Source: Nitrospinota bacterium (GTDB lineage: Bacteria; Nitrospinota; Nitrospinia; Nitrospinales; VA-1). Taken from it: DNA of 32,303 nt. Position numbers and translations under genes: made by a program. The notes beneath the pieces are model-generated. The model searched no databases. It worked only from the letters and a program-made list of their open reading frames with translations, and was not told where the DNA came from. The stretch is taken from NCBI GenBank assembly GCA_009873655.1, contig WAIB01000027.1, forward strand, positions 648 through 32,950, read 5' to 3'. Positions 25,756 through 32,303 of the stretch are shown here, in pieces; positions within the stretch are counted from its first letter, which is position 1, and each line of letters begins with the position of its first letter.

Positions 25756-26400
25756 CTATTTGTCCATTGCTGCCCGCGAAAAATCTTTCCAGAATTGGAC
25801 TCCTTCCTGTGTCCAGTTTAAATTGATAAACCGCTTGTCTATGACTGGAAAGACTCGAATGAATTTCAGGTATCCTAAATCCTGGATTGTTTTTCTTAAT
25901 GTCTCCGCGTTGGTATCAGAGATAAAAGAAAAATTCTTTTCATTTATTTCCCACTCAAAAGGATTGGGCGCCAGGGATACATAAATATCCTGAAAGGGTT
26001 CGGTATTTTTATTCTGCAATAGGCGGTCGATAAAGTTTTCCAGATGTTTGCCTTTTAGAATTAAAGAAAAACCAAGATAGTGGCCCCACCAAAACAAGGT
26101 TCTCATGGTGAACATATCTGTTTTGGAAAAGTTTTGTGGGTAGTCCAAAGAAAGGTAGGGGAAACCGTTATGGTTTTCTCCCCTGGCAATCTGGTTCTTT
26201 GTTATATCCAACCCATCCGGCAGGAAAGTTGCCATGGGCACAATTTCATTTTCCAGTTCCTTTTGCAGACCAACCAAACGGTTTTCCACTTTTTTAAGAA
26301 TCGCTGGTTTTTCCTGGAAAATTTCGACATGATTGACGAGTCTGATTTCTTTTTCTGACCAGGAGCCAGGGTCTGTTTTTTCGGCGTTATCAGAAGGCAT
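25756..26400 (-). CDS. Conserved-looking protein of unknown function
   Basis: I do not recognise a named domain. The chosen ATG at 26400 gives 214 residues; an upstream TTG start would lie in the T-run of the preceding terminator and is unlikely. The core is rich in aromatic residues and looks conserved (GFPYLSLDYPQNF, MRTLFWWGHYLGFSLIL, then SLAPNPFEWEI), while the ends are charged. There is no signal peptide; the FWWGHYLGFSLIL stretch is too short and mixed for a clear membrane helix. No good ribosome binding site is seen. It lies downstream of the PilZ gene, beyond a strong terminator, so it needs its own promoter or read-through. Confidence 0.6.
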   Translation of the reverse strand: MPSDNAEKTDPGSWSEKEIRLVNHVEIFQEKPAILKKVENRLVGLQKELENEIVPMATFLPDGLDITKNQIARGENHNGFPYLSLDYPQNFSKTDMFTMRTLFWWGHYLGFSLILKGKHLENFIDRLLQNKNTEPFQDIYVSLAPNPFEWEINEKNFSFISDTNAETLRKTIQDLGYLKFIRVFPVIDKRFINLNWTQEGVQFWKDFSRAAMDK

Positions 26401-26425
26401 CAAAAACCAAGAGAGGGGAGGGCAC

Positions 26426-26466
26426 AAAAAAAGCGTAATAGAGTCTATTTAAGACTCTATTACGCT
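26426..26466 (-). terminator. Strong intrinsic terminator after the PilZ gene
   Basis: On the minus strand GCGTAATAGAGTCT pairs perfectly with AGACTCTATTACGC around a 5-nt loop, with one more A-T pair at the base, followed by seven T. It lies directly after the PilZ stop codon. Confidence 0.93.
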
Positions 26467-26471
26467 CAGGA

Positions 26472-26861
26472 CTAACCTTTATTTTTTTTCTCCGCGATTT
26501 CTTCTTTTTGTCGATCCAGAATATAAGAATGGATGGAATCCTCCTGTTCGGGACCGAGGCCGACTATTTTGCATCGGCACACGTTTTTGTCATCAATTTT
26601 TAGAATTTCGGTTTCTACTTTGAAATGCCCTTTACCTTCTGGCAGGGTGATTTCCATGGGATATTTGTCTCCCAATTTGAAGGCTTTGTTATCAAAAGAA
26701 ATCCCTCCCGCGCTGATGTCCACTGCTTTCAGGGTTGTGGATCCTACTTTGAGCAGGATTGGGTTTTCCTCTGAGGGATAAACCCTGAATGCTCCCCGGG
26801 TTTCTGTGGGGTTTTTAAAGAGTTTTTTGCCAGTTTCCTTGCTTTTCTTTTTCCAGAACAA
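26472..26861 (-). CDS. PilZ-domain (c-di-GMP-binding) protein, TTG start
   Basis: This 129-residue protein has the two PilZ signatures for cyclic di-GMP binding: R-x3-R at R22 and R26 (RGAFRVYP) and D-x-S-x2-G at D48, S50 and G53 ([10 protein letters not shown]). The protein is a single domain with basic ends. The start is TTG at 26861, with AGGAGG 7 nt before it; no ATG is available in frame. The ribosome binding site and first codons lie inside the 3' end of the motB-like gene, in another frame. PilZ proteins often adjust flagellar motors, so the position beside motB fits a motility role. Confidence 0.85.
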   Translation of the reverse strand: MFWKKKSKETGKKLFKNPTETRGAFRVYPSEENPILLKVGSTTLKAVDISAGGISFDNKAFKLGDKYPMEITLPEGKGHFKVETEILKIDDKNVCRCKIVGLGPEQEDSIHSYILDRQKEEIAEKKNKG

Positions 26862-27939
26862 ATTCTACCCTCCTATTTTTGGCTCTCCCTGGTGCCGTTT
26901 CATTTCTTGCCAGGGGGAAAGTATCTGCATACCTGCGGCAGTCATTCGTTCAGGCTCTGCCCCCTTATCTATAAAATATCTTAATACAGCTGTAGCCCGT
27001 GCTGCAGAAAGCTCCCAGTTGGTAGCAAGCATTTCGGTAGAGATGGGTTCGTCATCCGTGTGGCCTTGAATATGGATTTTATAATTGGGGTATTTGTTGA
27101 CTACCTGAATTACTTCATCCAGAACAGGTCTAGCCGCCAGCTTAAATTGGCTTGTGCTGGTTTAAAGAGACTTGCTCCGAGAGCACGGACAACGGCTTTT
27201 GCCTCGCTGGTTTCGACATCCATTTCGGAGTCCTCAGCTACTTCGCTCATCTCGGACAATATATCGGTTGATTTTTGCTGTGTCAATTCCTGTATGCTTT
27301 CCTTGATTTCCGCACTGTCCAGAAGCTCTAAAAGTCCAATGCTGGCCTGCTCTTCACCGATAATGGCCTTCTTGAATTTCTTCATGTTCATGGATGCTAT
27401 GGAATAGTAGAGGATGAAAAAAGTCATGATCAGGGTAACCATATCGGAATAGGTGACCATCCAGAGCGGGGCCCCTTCTTCCTCTATAAAACCTTTTTTT
27501 TCATCGGCGGTGCTTTTGTTGCTTGCCATTTTTTTCAACCTGTCCGCCCATTCTTCTTCTATTTTTTCAATTTCCCTGGCAAGTTTGTTCTCGAACTCCT
27601 TTTTCCTTCAAGCAGTTTTTGCTCCAATTCATTTTTCTCTTTTTCCAGTTCGGCAACATCGGTTTTCAAGTCTTTGATGATTTCAGAGGGAAGTTTGGTT
27701 TGCCCGTCCTCATCCTTGTTGTCATACATGACTTTTTCATAGGAATCGATGAGATCCTGTTTTTCTTTTATTATTTTTTCGTAGGCTTGAATTCCATCTT
27801 TATGCTTTTTTTCCTGGGCTTTGACTTTCTTTTTCATTTCCTTGGTTGCGTCTGGCTGTTGCCGCAACCGCTTTACTTCCTGGGCTAAAAGTTCCTTTTC
27901 TTTGTCGTTTTGATTGCTCAGGCTCGTCTGCTCTTCCAT
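26815..27939 (-). pseudogene. MotB-like stator protein with long N-terminal coiled coil, three frameshifts
   Basis: Reading across frames gives one continuous protein. A coiled-coil part (MEEQTSLSNQ... ELEQKLLEGK) shifts near 27600-27604 (a run of five A on the coding strand) into KEFENKLAREIEKIEEEW. The frame then enters the MotB core with the membrane helix WMVTYSDMVTLIMTFFILYY, whose Asp is the proton-binding residue of MotB. A second shift near 27143-27149 is needed for FKLAARPVLDEVIQVV, the OmpA-like peptidoglycan-binding domain (IQGHTDDEPIS). A third near 26931-26933 is needed for [20 protein letters not shown] and the end at 26815. Each shift has the sense of one missing base. Without repair only fragments can be made. 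No motA is present. Confidence 0.85.
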
Positions 27940-27950
27940 TTTTTCTTCAA

Positions 27951-28085
27951 GTGATTGATTTTGCAGCTTTCGGCACCGCTGTTGTGGGTATTGTTTTTTT
28001 CATGGAACCTGTAACGGCCTGGCGAATCTTTTTTTTACTCCTGCTAATTGTTTCTATTATTGGCCTTAAACTGGTATCCAATTAA
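27951..28085 (+). pseudogene. C-terminal fragment of a small multidrug resistance (SMR) transporter
   Basis: The plus strand encodes FAAFGTAVVGIVFFMEP, then a hydrophobic helix and GLKLVSN before TAA 28083-28085. This matches the last third of SMR proteins such as SugE/Gdx (GIGAVGAAITGIVLLGE ... IIGLKLS). The first two or more helices, including the essential membrane glutamate, are missing. Upstream sequence on this strand is instead the antisense of the motB-like coiled coil. The homology begins at about 27957, which marks a breakpoint. Confidence 0.75.
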
Positions 28086-28122
28086 ACGGAAACGTTCGCC
28101 GCTTTTTATGTTCGTATTTTTT

Positions 28123-29088
28123 TTAAACGTAAAGATGGCAGCTCACCGTATGCCCGTTTTCAATTTCAATTTGACGGGGGATTTCCGTTTTGCATCGAGC
28201 TTCTACTTTGGGACAGCGAGGATGAAAGTGGCAACCGGAGGGTGGATTCAAGGGAGAGGGGACATCGCCCTGGAGGGGTTGGGTTCGTTTCCGGTCTGTT
28301 GGATCCAGGGATGGCTTGGAAGCTAATAGAGCCTGCGTATATGGGTGGGCTGCCTTTGTGTTGAGCAACTCTGTTGGGGCCATTTCTACTATTTTACCCA
28401 GATACATAACCGCTGTTCTCTGCGACAAATGTTTCACAACATTTAAATCATGCGAAATAAACATGAGTGAAAGGTTTTCCTCCTTTTGCAGGGACTGCAG
28501 TAAATTTATAATTTGCGCTTGAATGGAAACATCCAGGGCAGAAACGGGTTCATCGCACACAATGTATTTGGGATTCAGTGCCAGTGCCCTGGCAATTCCA
28601 ATCCGCTGCCTTTGTCCGCCTGAAAACTCATGGGGGAATCGATTTAAATACCTTTTAGACAACCCTACCTTTTCCATCAGCCTTTCTATTTTTTTTCGAA
28701 GGTCGTTTCCATGGGCAATTCCGTGAACGGAAAGAGCCTCGCCAATAATTCTTTCCACTGTAAATCGGGGATTGAGGGAACTGTAAGGATCTTGGAAAAT
28801 GATCTGCATTTTACGTCGAATCATTGCCATCTCTTTTCCCTTCAGGGTAAAAATATCCGTGTCTTCAAAAAACACTTTTCCGGCAGTGGGTTCAAGCAGG
28901 CGAAGGGTCATTCGGCCTACCGTGGTCTTGCCACAACCTGATTCCCCAACCATTCCGAGTATTTCACCTTCCTTGATTTCGAAAGACACATCATCGACCG
29001 CTTTGACGTGACCTATGACACGGGAAAGCAAACCGCCATAAACGGGAAAATATTTTTTTAGGGACTGCACCTTCAATAGTGATTTCAT
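28123..29088 (-). CDS. Oligopeptide/dipeptide ABC transporter ATPase (OppF/DppF type)
   Basis: This ATP-binding subunit powers peptide import. It has Walker [10 protein letters not shown] at 48-56, the signature [15 protein letters not shown] and Walker [11 protein letters not shown]. The C-terminal oligo_HPY extension is present, with [12 protein letters not shown] and the cysteine-containing HFHPRCP block. ATG 29088 was chosen because it overlaps the stop of the upstream ATPase gene by 4 nt (ATGA); the longer frame starting at 29112 lies within that gene. It is 321 residues long. No permease or substrate-binding protein is in the window, so the transporter partners must be elsewhere. The gene converges with the SMR fragment, 37 nt away. 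Confidence 0.9.
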   Translation of the reverse strand: MKSLLKVQSLKKYFPVYGGLLSRVIGHVKAVDDVSFEIKEGEILGMVGESGCGKTTVGRMTLRLLEPTAGKVFFEDTDIFTLKGKEMAMIRRKMQIIFQDPYSSLNPRFTVERIIGEALSVHGIAHGNDLRKKIERLMEKVGLSKRYLNRFPHEFSGGQRQRIGIARALALNPKYIVCDEPVSALDVSIQAQIINLLQSLQKEENLSLMFISHDLNVVKHLSQRTAVMYLGKIVEMAPTELLNTKAAHPYTQALLASKPSLDPTDRKRTQPLQGDVPSPLNPPSGCHFHPRCPKVEARCKTEIPRQIEIENGHTVSCHLYV

Positions 29089-30071
29089 GATTCTTCGTTG
29101 TAAAGCCAGCATGCGGTTCGGTGCTCTTCACTGTCACCTGAATTTTTTAATTCAGGGATTTCACGGGCACAGACATCCATTTTGTCCGGGCAGCGCGGAT
29201 GAAATGCACAGCCCTTTGGCAGAAAAGCGGGATGAGGGACCGAGCCCTGAATCGTTTCCAACTCTTCATTCATTTTGTCTTTGGGCAAAGAATTGAGTAA
29301 ACCCTTTGTGTAGGGATGAGAAGGGGAGGCAAAAATTTTTTCAACCGATGCGTGTTCTACGATTTTTCCCGAATACATGACCGCAACACGGTCGGCATAT
29401 TGTGCAACAATTCCAAGATTATGCGTGATGAGCAGGATGGACATTTGATTTTCTTTTCTTAATTCATCCAGCAAGTCGAGGATTTGAGCCTGAATAGTGA
29501 CATCGAGGGCGGTTGTGGGTTCATCTGCAATTAAAAGGGAAGGGCCGCAAACGATAGACATGGCAATCATCACCCGCTGTTTCATGCCACCCGACAATTC
29601 ATGGGGATATTGATGAATACGTTGCTCTGGTGAAGGCATGGCTACTTTTTTCAATACTTCCAGTGCGAGTATTTTTGCTTCTTCCGGTGACTTATCCTGG
29701 TGCAGGCAAATGGCTTCGGTTATCTGGTCGCCAATGGTAAAAATCGGATTCAGAGAAGTCATCGGCTCTTGAAATATCATGGCAATTTCGTTGCCGCGGA
29801 TTTTTTGCATCTCGGGTTCGGATACTTGAAGCAGGTCTTCTCCTTTAAACAGGATGCGACCGTTTTCAAATTTTCCCGGAGGAATAGGCACCAGGCGCAT
29901 GGCGCTCAAGGCAGTTACAGATTTGCCACAGCCGGATTCACCGACTAGGGCAACCGTCTCGCCTGGATAAAGGGTGAGGTTGACATTTCGGACGGATCTA
30001 ACAATGTTTTCTTCGGTATGAAAAAAGGTGCTGAGATCTTGAATGTCCAACAGCGGGCCCGGGTAATTCAT
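29085..30071 (-). CDS. Oligopeptide/dipeptide ABC transporter ATPase (OppD/DppD type)
   Basis: This 328-residue ATP-binding subunit has Walker A GESGCGKS at 44-51, the Q-loop [11 protein letters not shown], signature [13 protein letters not shown], Walker [12 protein letters not shown] and the switch histidine in LLITHNLG. The oligo_HPY extension includes [13 protein letters not shown] and [12 protein letters not shown]. It is the D-type partner of the OppF-type protein encoded directly after it with a 4-nt overlap. It starts 8 nt after the parvulin-rhodanese gene, so the three form one operon. The substrate (peptides, nickel or other) cannot be told from the ATPases. Confidence 0.9.
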   Translation of the reverse strand: MNYPGPLLDIQDLSTFFHTEENIVRSVRNVNLTLYPGETVALVGESGCGKSVTALSAMRLVPIPPGKFENGRILFKGEDLLQVSEPEMQKIRGNEIAMIFQEPMTSLNPIFTIGDQITEAICLHQDKSPEEAKILALEVLKKVAMPSPEQRIHQYPHELSGGMKQRVMIAMSIVCGPSLLIADEPTTALDVTIQAQILDLLDELRKENQMSILLITHNLGIVAQYADRVAVMYSGKIVEHASVEKIFASPSHPYTKGLLNSLPKDKMNEELETIQGSVPHPAFLPKGCAFHPRCPDKMDVCAREIPELKNSGDSEEHRTACWLYNEES

Positions 30072-30079
30072 GGAGGGGG

Positions 30080-30991
30080 TTAACCCTCATCGTGGTCATG
30101 GCCCTCATGATCATGGCCTTCGTGGTTGTCGGCTTCGTCGAGAATGTCTTCGTAACGGTAGCCATCGTCTTCATCGATATCGTAGCGATTCAGTCTCGTG
30201 TCTATTTTTTCTGACCACAAATCAATTCCACCTTCCAGGCATTTCACATTCGTGTATCCCCTTTGGCTCAGCCATTTCTGGAAACTTGGACTGCGATCCT
30301 GTTTCCAGTCTATCAGGACCATTTCACGATCTTTGTCAAATGAACCCAGAACATGTTCGTTGTTCTCGGCATTTATAATATGCGAACCCTCAATTTTTGA
30401 AATGTCGCGCTCCCAACTTTCCCTGATATCCAACATGACAGGCTTATTTCCTTCGTCTATCCGTTTTTTAAGTTCTTCACAGGTAATGATGGAAATATTT
30501 TTTTCTGAATATTCCTTGTTTAAGGTATCAAGGGCTGTTTGAACCGGAACATTATGCGCGTTGCATACGGAACTGATAGTTTCTTCGGGTTTATAGGGAG
30601 AAACAGGCATGCCAATGTGAAATTGTTTGAAAAGCAAAGAATGGATTTCCGGGAAAATCCGGTTGGCTTCTTCCATAGCGAGATCGGGAGTAAAAGGACC
30701 TTCAATTTTTTCAACTTCAATCTCAGAGATTTTTAATATGTGGTAACCATATTGGGAATGCACCGGGCCAATTACTTCTCCTAATTTATCTTCAGAAATC
30801 TCTTGTCCCATAATGGACTGAAGGTTTCCTTCCGGCATCCATCCCAAATCGCCCCCATTTTTTTTTGAGGGACAGGTACTATATTTTTCAACGGCTTCTT
30901 CAAATGAAGTGCCTGCGTCAAGTAGTTTTTTTGCTGCGACCACATCTTCCATGGAGTGGGTGAATATTTGGCTCGCTCGAACCCTGATCAT
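30080..30991 (-). CDS. Parvulin (PpiC)-rhodanese fusion protein with His-rich tail
   Basis: Residues 1-92 of 303 form a PpiC-type peptidyl-prolyl isomerase domain (RASQIFTHS, FEEAVEKYSTCPSKKNGGDLGW, IGPVHSQYGYHILKI). A middle segment (about 125-160, VCNAHNVPVQTALDTLN) is reminiscent of DUF1858/ScdA_N-like domains. Residues 165-265 form a rhodanese domain (VMLDIRESWE, YTNVKCLEGGIDLWS). Its active loop reads DWKQDRS, so the catalytic cysteine of the C-x4-R motif is replaced by Asp228 and sulfur transfer is unlikely. The last 15 residues (NHEGHDHEGHDHDEG) could bind metal. There is no signal peptide, so the protein is probably cytoplasmic. It is the first gene of the operon with the two peptide ABC ATPases. 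Confidence 0.82.
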   Translation of the reverse strand: MIRVRASQIFTHSMEDVVAAKKLLDAGTSFEEAVEKYSTCPSKKNGGDLGWMPEGNLQSIMGQEISEDKLGEVIGPVHSQYGYHILKISEIEVEKIEGPFTPDLAMEEANRIFPEIHSLLFKQFHIGMPVSPYKPEETISSVCNAHNVPVQTALDTLNKEYSEKNISIITCEELKKRIDEGNKPVMLDIRESWERDISKIEGSHIINAENNEHVLGSFDKDREMVLIDWKQDRSPSFQKWLSQRGYTNVKCLEGGIDLWSEKIDTRLNRYDIDEDDGYRYEDILDEADNHEGHDHEGHDHDEG

Positions 30992-31158
30992 ATTTCTAAT
31001 CTCCTTAATTACTATTTAGAAGGCTTTATGATATTACTCCCTCCATCGTATGTCAAAATTCAGTTGTTAACCTGGATTATTTTTCAATTTAAGGGAGAAT
31101 TGGAAAAAGCCGGGATGTGGGGAGATTAAAAAATCAAATTGGAAATGATTTTAGAAAA

Positions 31159-31371
31159 ATGAGGGGAGGAAAGAAAATATTCGTCGTTATTTTTTTACTT
31201 TAGTGGGGCTGCGCGGGCGGAACCTTATCGTTAGAACGCTTTTTATATGATTTGATTCAGGAATATCAGCTAAACCAGTGTCGTAAAGATCCCACCATTT
31301 CATGTCCCTAAAAAGAAAGCTACGATCAATTTAAGAAAAAGCGGGAGCAATCGTCCCGGAAACAGGAATGA
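31159..31371 (+). pseudogene. Small lipoprotein pseudogene with two in-frame stops
   Basis: One frame from ATG 31159 to TGA 31369-31371 (70 codons before the stop) reads as a small lipoprotein. It has a basic N-terminus (MRGGKK), a hydrophobic stretch (IFVVIFLL), then GCAGG with a cysteine at the lipobox position, followed by SLERFLYDLIQEYQ, and ends YDQFKKKREQSSRKQE. Two nonsense codons break it: TAG at 31201-31203 inside the signal sequence and TAA at 31309-31311 before KESYDQF. Coding character continues across both, so this looks like a recently inactivated gene. A GGGGAGG lies within the first codons, 7 nt before an ATA, which might mark the original start. Confidence 0.6.
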
Positions 31372-31409
31372 TACCTGTTCAAATTAAAAGGATTGAAAGG
31401 ATGCTCCTG

Positions 31410-31682
31410 TCATATCGACTGGGCTTTCCAATTGTTTTTTGCCCATAGCTGCTGATTCCATTGATGCAAAGGTTCGGCCCGGTTTTGATCACCCACTCTG
31501 TCGTATAACAAGGCCAGGTTGTTGACGGCGGTTGCCGTTTTAGGATGGTTGGGACCCAACTTTTGTTTCCCCATGTTCAAAGCTTTTGTTCCCAATTCAA
31601 TGGCTTCCGCATATTTCTTGTTTTGGTAAAGCTCGACCACCTCTTTGTTGGGTTGCTGTATTTCCTCATTTGTCGAAATCAT
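31410..31682 (-). CDS. Short tetratricopeptide (TPR) protein
   Basis: The frame contains about one and a half kinesin-light-chain-type TPR units: YAEAIELGTKALNMGKQKLG, then NHPKTATAVNNLALLYDRVG and NRAEPLHQW. The conserved GPNHP.TA...NNLA.LY core is clear, but the last repeat breaks off into an unrelated tail (AKNNWKAQSI), so the gene is probably a truncated member of a longer TPR protein. ATG 31682 gives 90 residues; an in-frame extension to 31757 would add a hydrophobic stretch (MLLFLFSESVF) and cannot be excluded. No partner gene is evident. Confidence 0.6.
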   Translation of the reverse strand: MISTNEEIQQPNKEVVELYQNKKYAEAIELGTKALNMGKQKLGPNHPKTATAVNNLALLYDRVGDQNRAEPLHQWNQQLWAKNNWKAQSI

Positions 31683-32092
31683 TTCCCTTTTTCTCCAATG
31701 ACGGGTTTCAAGATTAAAAACAGACTCGGAAAATAAGAAAAGCAACATGTATGCCAAATTCAGTTCTTGGAAAAACCTTTTAATTATAATGGCTTATGGT
31801 TGATAAGGTCGAAAAGGATTTTCTTAAAGCGGAAAAGTTTTCGGAATTATTTCCACTAGTTGGCAAAAAGCTCCCGGGAATTATCCTATCTTTTTTTCTT
31901 TGTAAGGAGATCCCCTTGGTTTTTAATTTTATTGTTATCGGAATAAATTTTAAAAAATATTGTATAACCGATATTTAAATTATATTAATAAATGCAACCC
32001 AAAGTAGAGGGCCTGGCCTAGCCCCAAATAACTGATTCAGTCCCTATGTTAGGATTTGGGTCAAAAACCTTTTGATTAGGAGGGGGTATAAA
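31683..32092. other. Region between the TPR gene and the IS3 element
   Basis: This stretch is AT-rich on its left side (to about 31990). A 60-codon plus-strand frame at 31796-31978 (MVDKVEKDFLKAEKF...) has a hydrophobic middle and no ribosome binding site; it may be chance. The left end of the IS3-type element probably lies near 32033, where TGATTCAG begins about 60 nt before orfA, but the right end is not in the window, so the inverted repeat cannot be confirmed. Confidence 0.45.
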
Positions 32093-32303
32093 ATGGCCAG
32101 GAAACGATATACGTCCGAGCAGATTATTGGTTATTTGCGAGAAGCAGAGATATTACAGGCTAAAGGAAGTACGATTCCTCAGATATGTAAGAAGATAGGG
32201 GTAACCGAACAAACTTATTACCGTTGGCGGAAAGAGTACGGTAGTTTGAGTGTTGACCAAGCTAAACGGTTGAAGGAAGTTGAGAAAGAAAATGCTCGAC
32301 TGA
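32093..32303 (+). CDS. IS3-family transposase OrfA, N-terminal part (cut by window edge)
   Basis: The frame starts at ATG 32093 with an AGGAGGGG ribosome binding site 7-8 nt upstream and runs off the right edge. The 70 residues visible hold the helix-turn-helix of IS3 OrfA: RKRYTSEQIIGYLREAE, then GSTIPQICKKIGVTEQTYYRWRKEYG, followed by the start of the leucine-zipper helix (RLKEVEKENARL). In IS3 elements OrfA is joined to OrfB by programmed frameshift; OrfB would lie beyond the edge. It is a different family from the transposase at the left edge. Confidence 0.85.
   Translation, partial: MARKRYTSEQIIGYLREAEILQAKGSTIPQICKKIGVTEQTYYRWRKEYGSLSVDQAKRLKEVEKENARL

Noticed and set aside
31201-31311. 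Stop-codon recoding in the small lipoprotein frame
   Set aside because: Both TAG and TAA interrupt it, and no recoding element was seen; other genes here end in TAA, TGA or TAG, so inactivation is the simpler reading.
31796-31978. Plus-strand frame of 60 codons near the IS3 end
   Set aside because: No ribosome binding site, AT-rich, no recognisable motif; could be chance. Mentioned only in the intergenic entry.
1-32303. CRISPR array, toxin-antitoxin pair, restriction or other defence system
   Set aside because: No regularly spaced repeats and no gene pairs with these motifs were found; the unknown genes are isolated and do not form a conserved-looking system.

Overview
The window is a 32.3 kb piece of a diderm (Gram-negative type) bacterial chromosome of moderate GC. 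The outer membrane is shown by an LptD gene. A PorE/CdhB-like protein, of a kind known to me from the pyruvate/2-oxoglutarate:ferredoxin oxidoreductases of reductive-TCA-cycle bacteria, together with the general style of the proteins, makes a Nitrospinota/Nitrospirota-like nitrite oxidiser a plausible host. That is inference; nothing in the window proves it. Both ends run into insertion sequences (an IS481-like transposase C-terminus on the left, an IS3-type OrfA on the right), as expected for a draft or metagenomic contig that broke at repeats.

Layout. 1-250: IS remnant followed by a long palindrome. 334-4202 (minus strand): leuA, a hairpin terminator, cmoA with an apparent ATT start, an FmdB-type zinc ribbon, a radical SAM/SPASM protein and tRNA-Pro(CGG). 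4203-4919: AT-rich intergenic region with two clear inverted repeats. 4920-10962 (plus): gltB-gltD, glutamate synthase. 11145-16220 (minus): a DegP/HtrA-type protease, then the chaperone operon dnaK-grpE-dnaJ. 16586-18745 (minus): a chemotaxis cluster, cheY - cheR (frameshifted) - two tandem CheX-like phosphatases. 19038-19757 (minus): an orphan PorE/CdhB-like protein. 20009-24448 (minus): folC-lptD-pyrE, tightly overlapping. 24598-26400: a stand-alone LexA/UmuD-type S24 peptidase domain, a metallo-beta-lactamase-fold protein with an atypical metal motif, and an unrecognised protein. 26472-28085: a PilZ protein, a motB-like gene broken by three frameshifts, and a C-terminal scrap of an SMR efflux pump meeting it at a sharp breakpoint. 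28123-30991 (minus): a parvulin/rhodanese fusion and two oligopeptide ABC ATPases. 31159-31371: a small lipoprotein pseudogene. 31410-31682: a short TPR protein.

Functionally the window is mostly housekeeping: leucine synthesis, ammonia assimilation, protein folding and quality control, LPS export, folate and pyrimidine metabolism. A chemotaxis/motility/c-di-GMP set is interrupted in two genes. All four frameshifts seen (one in cheR, three in motB) have the sense of missing nucleotides, so either decay of motility or systematic sequence undercalling could explain them.

I found no convincing new multi-gene system. The most interesting points are the ATT start of cmoA, the broken cheR/motB genes and the rearrangement breakpoint, the two-stop lipoprotein pseudogene, the parvulin-rhodanese fusion, the HTH-less S24 protein and a doubled W-x-W-A-D-G motif in LptD. 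All calls come from reading the sequence; no database search was run.
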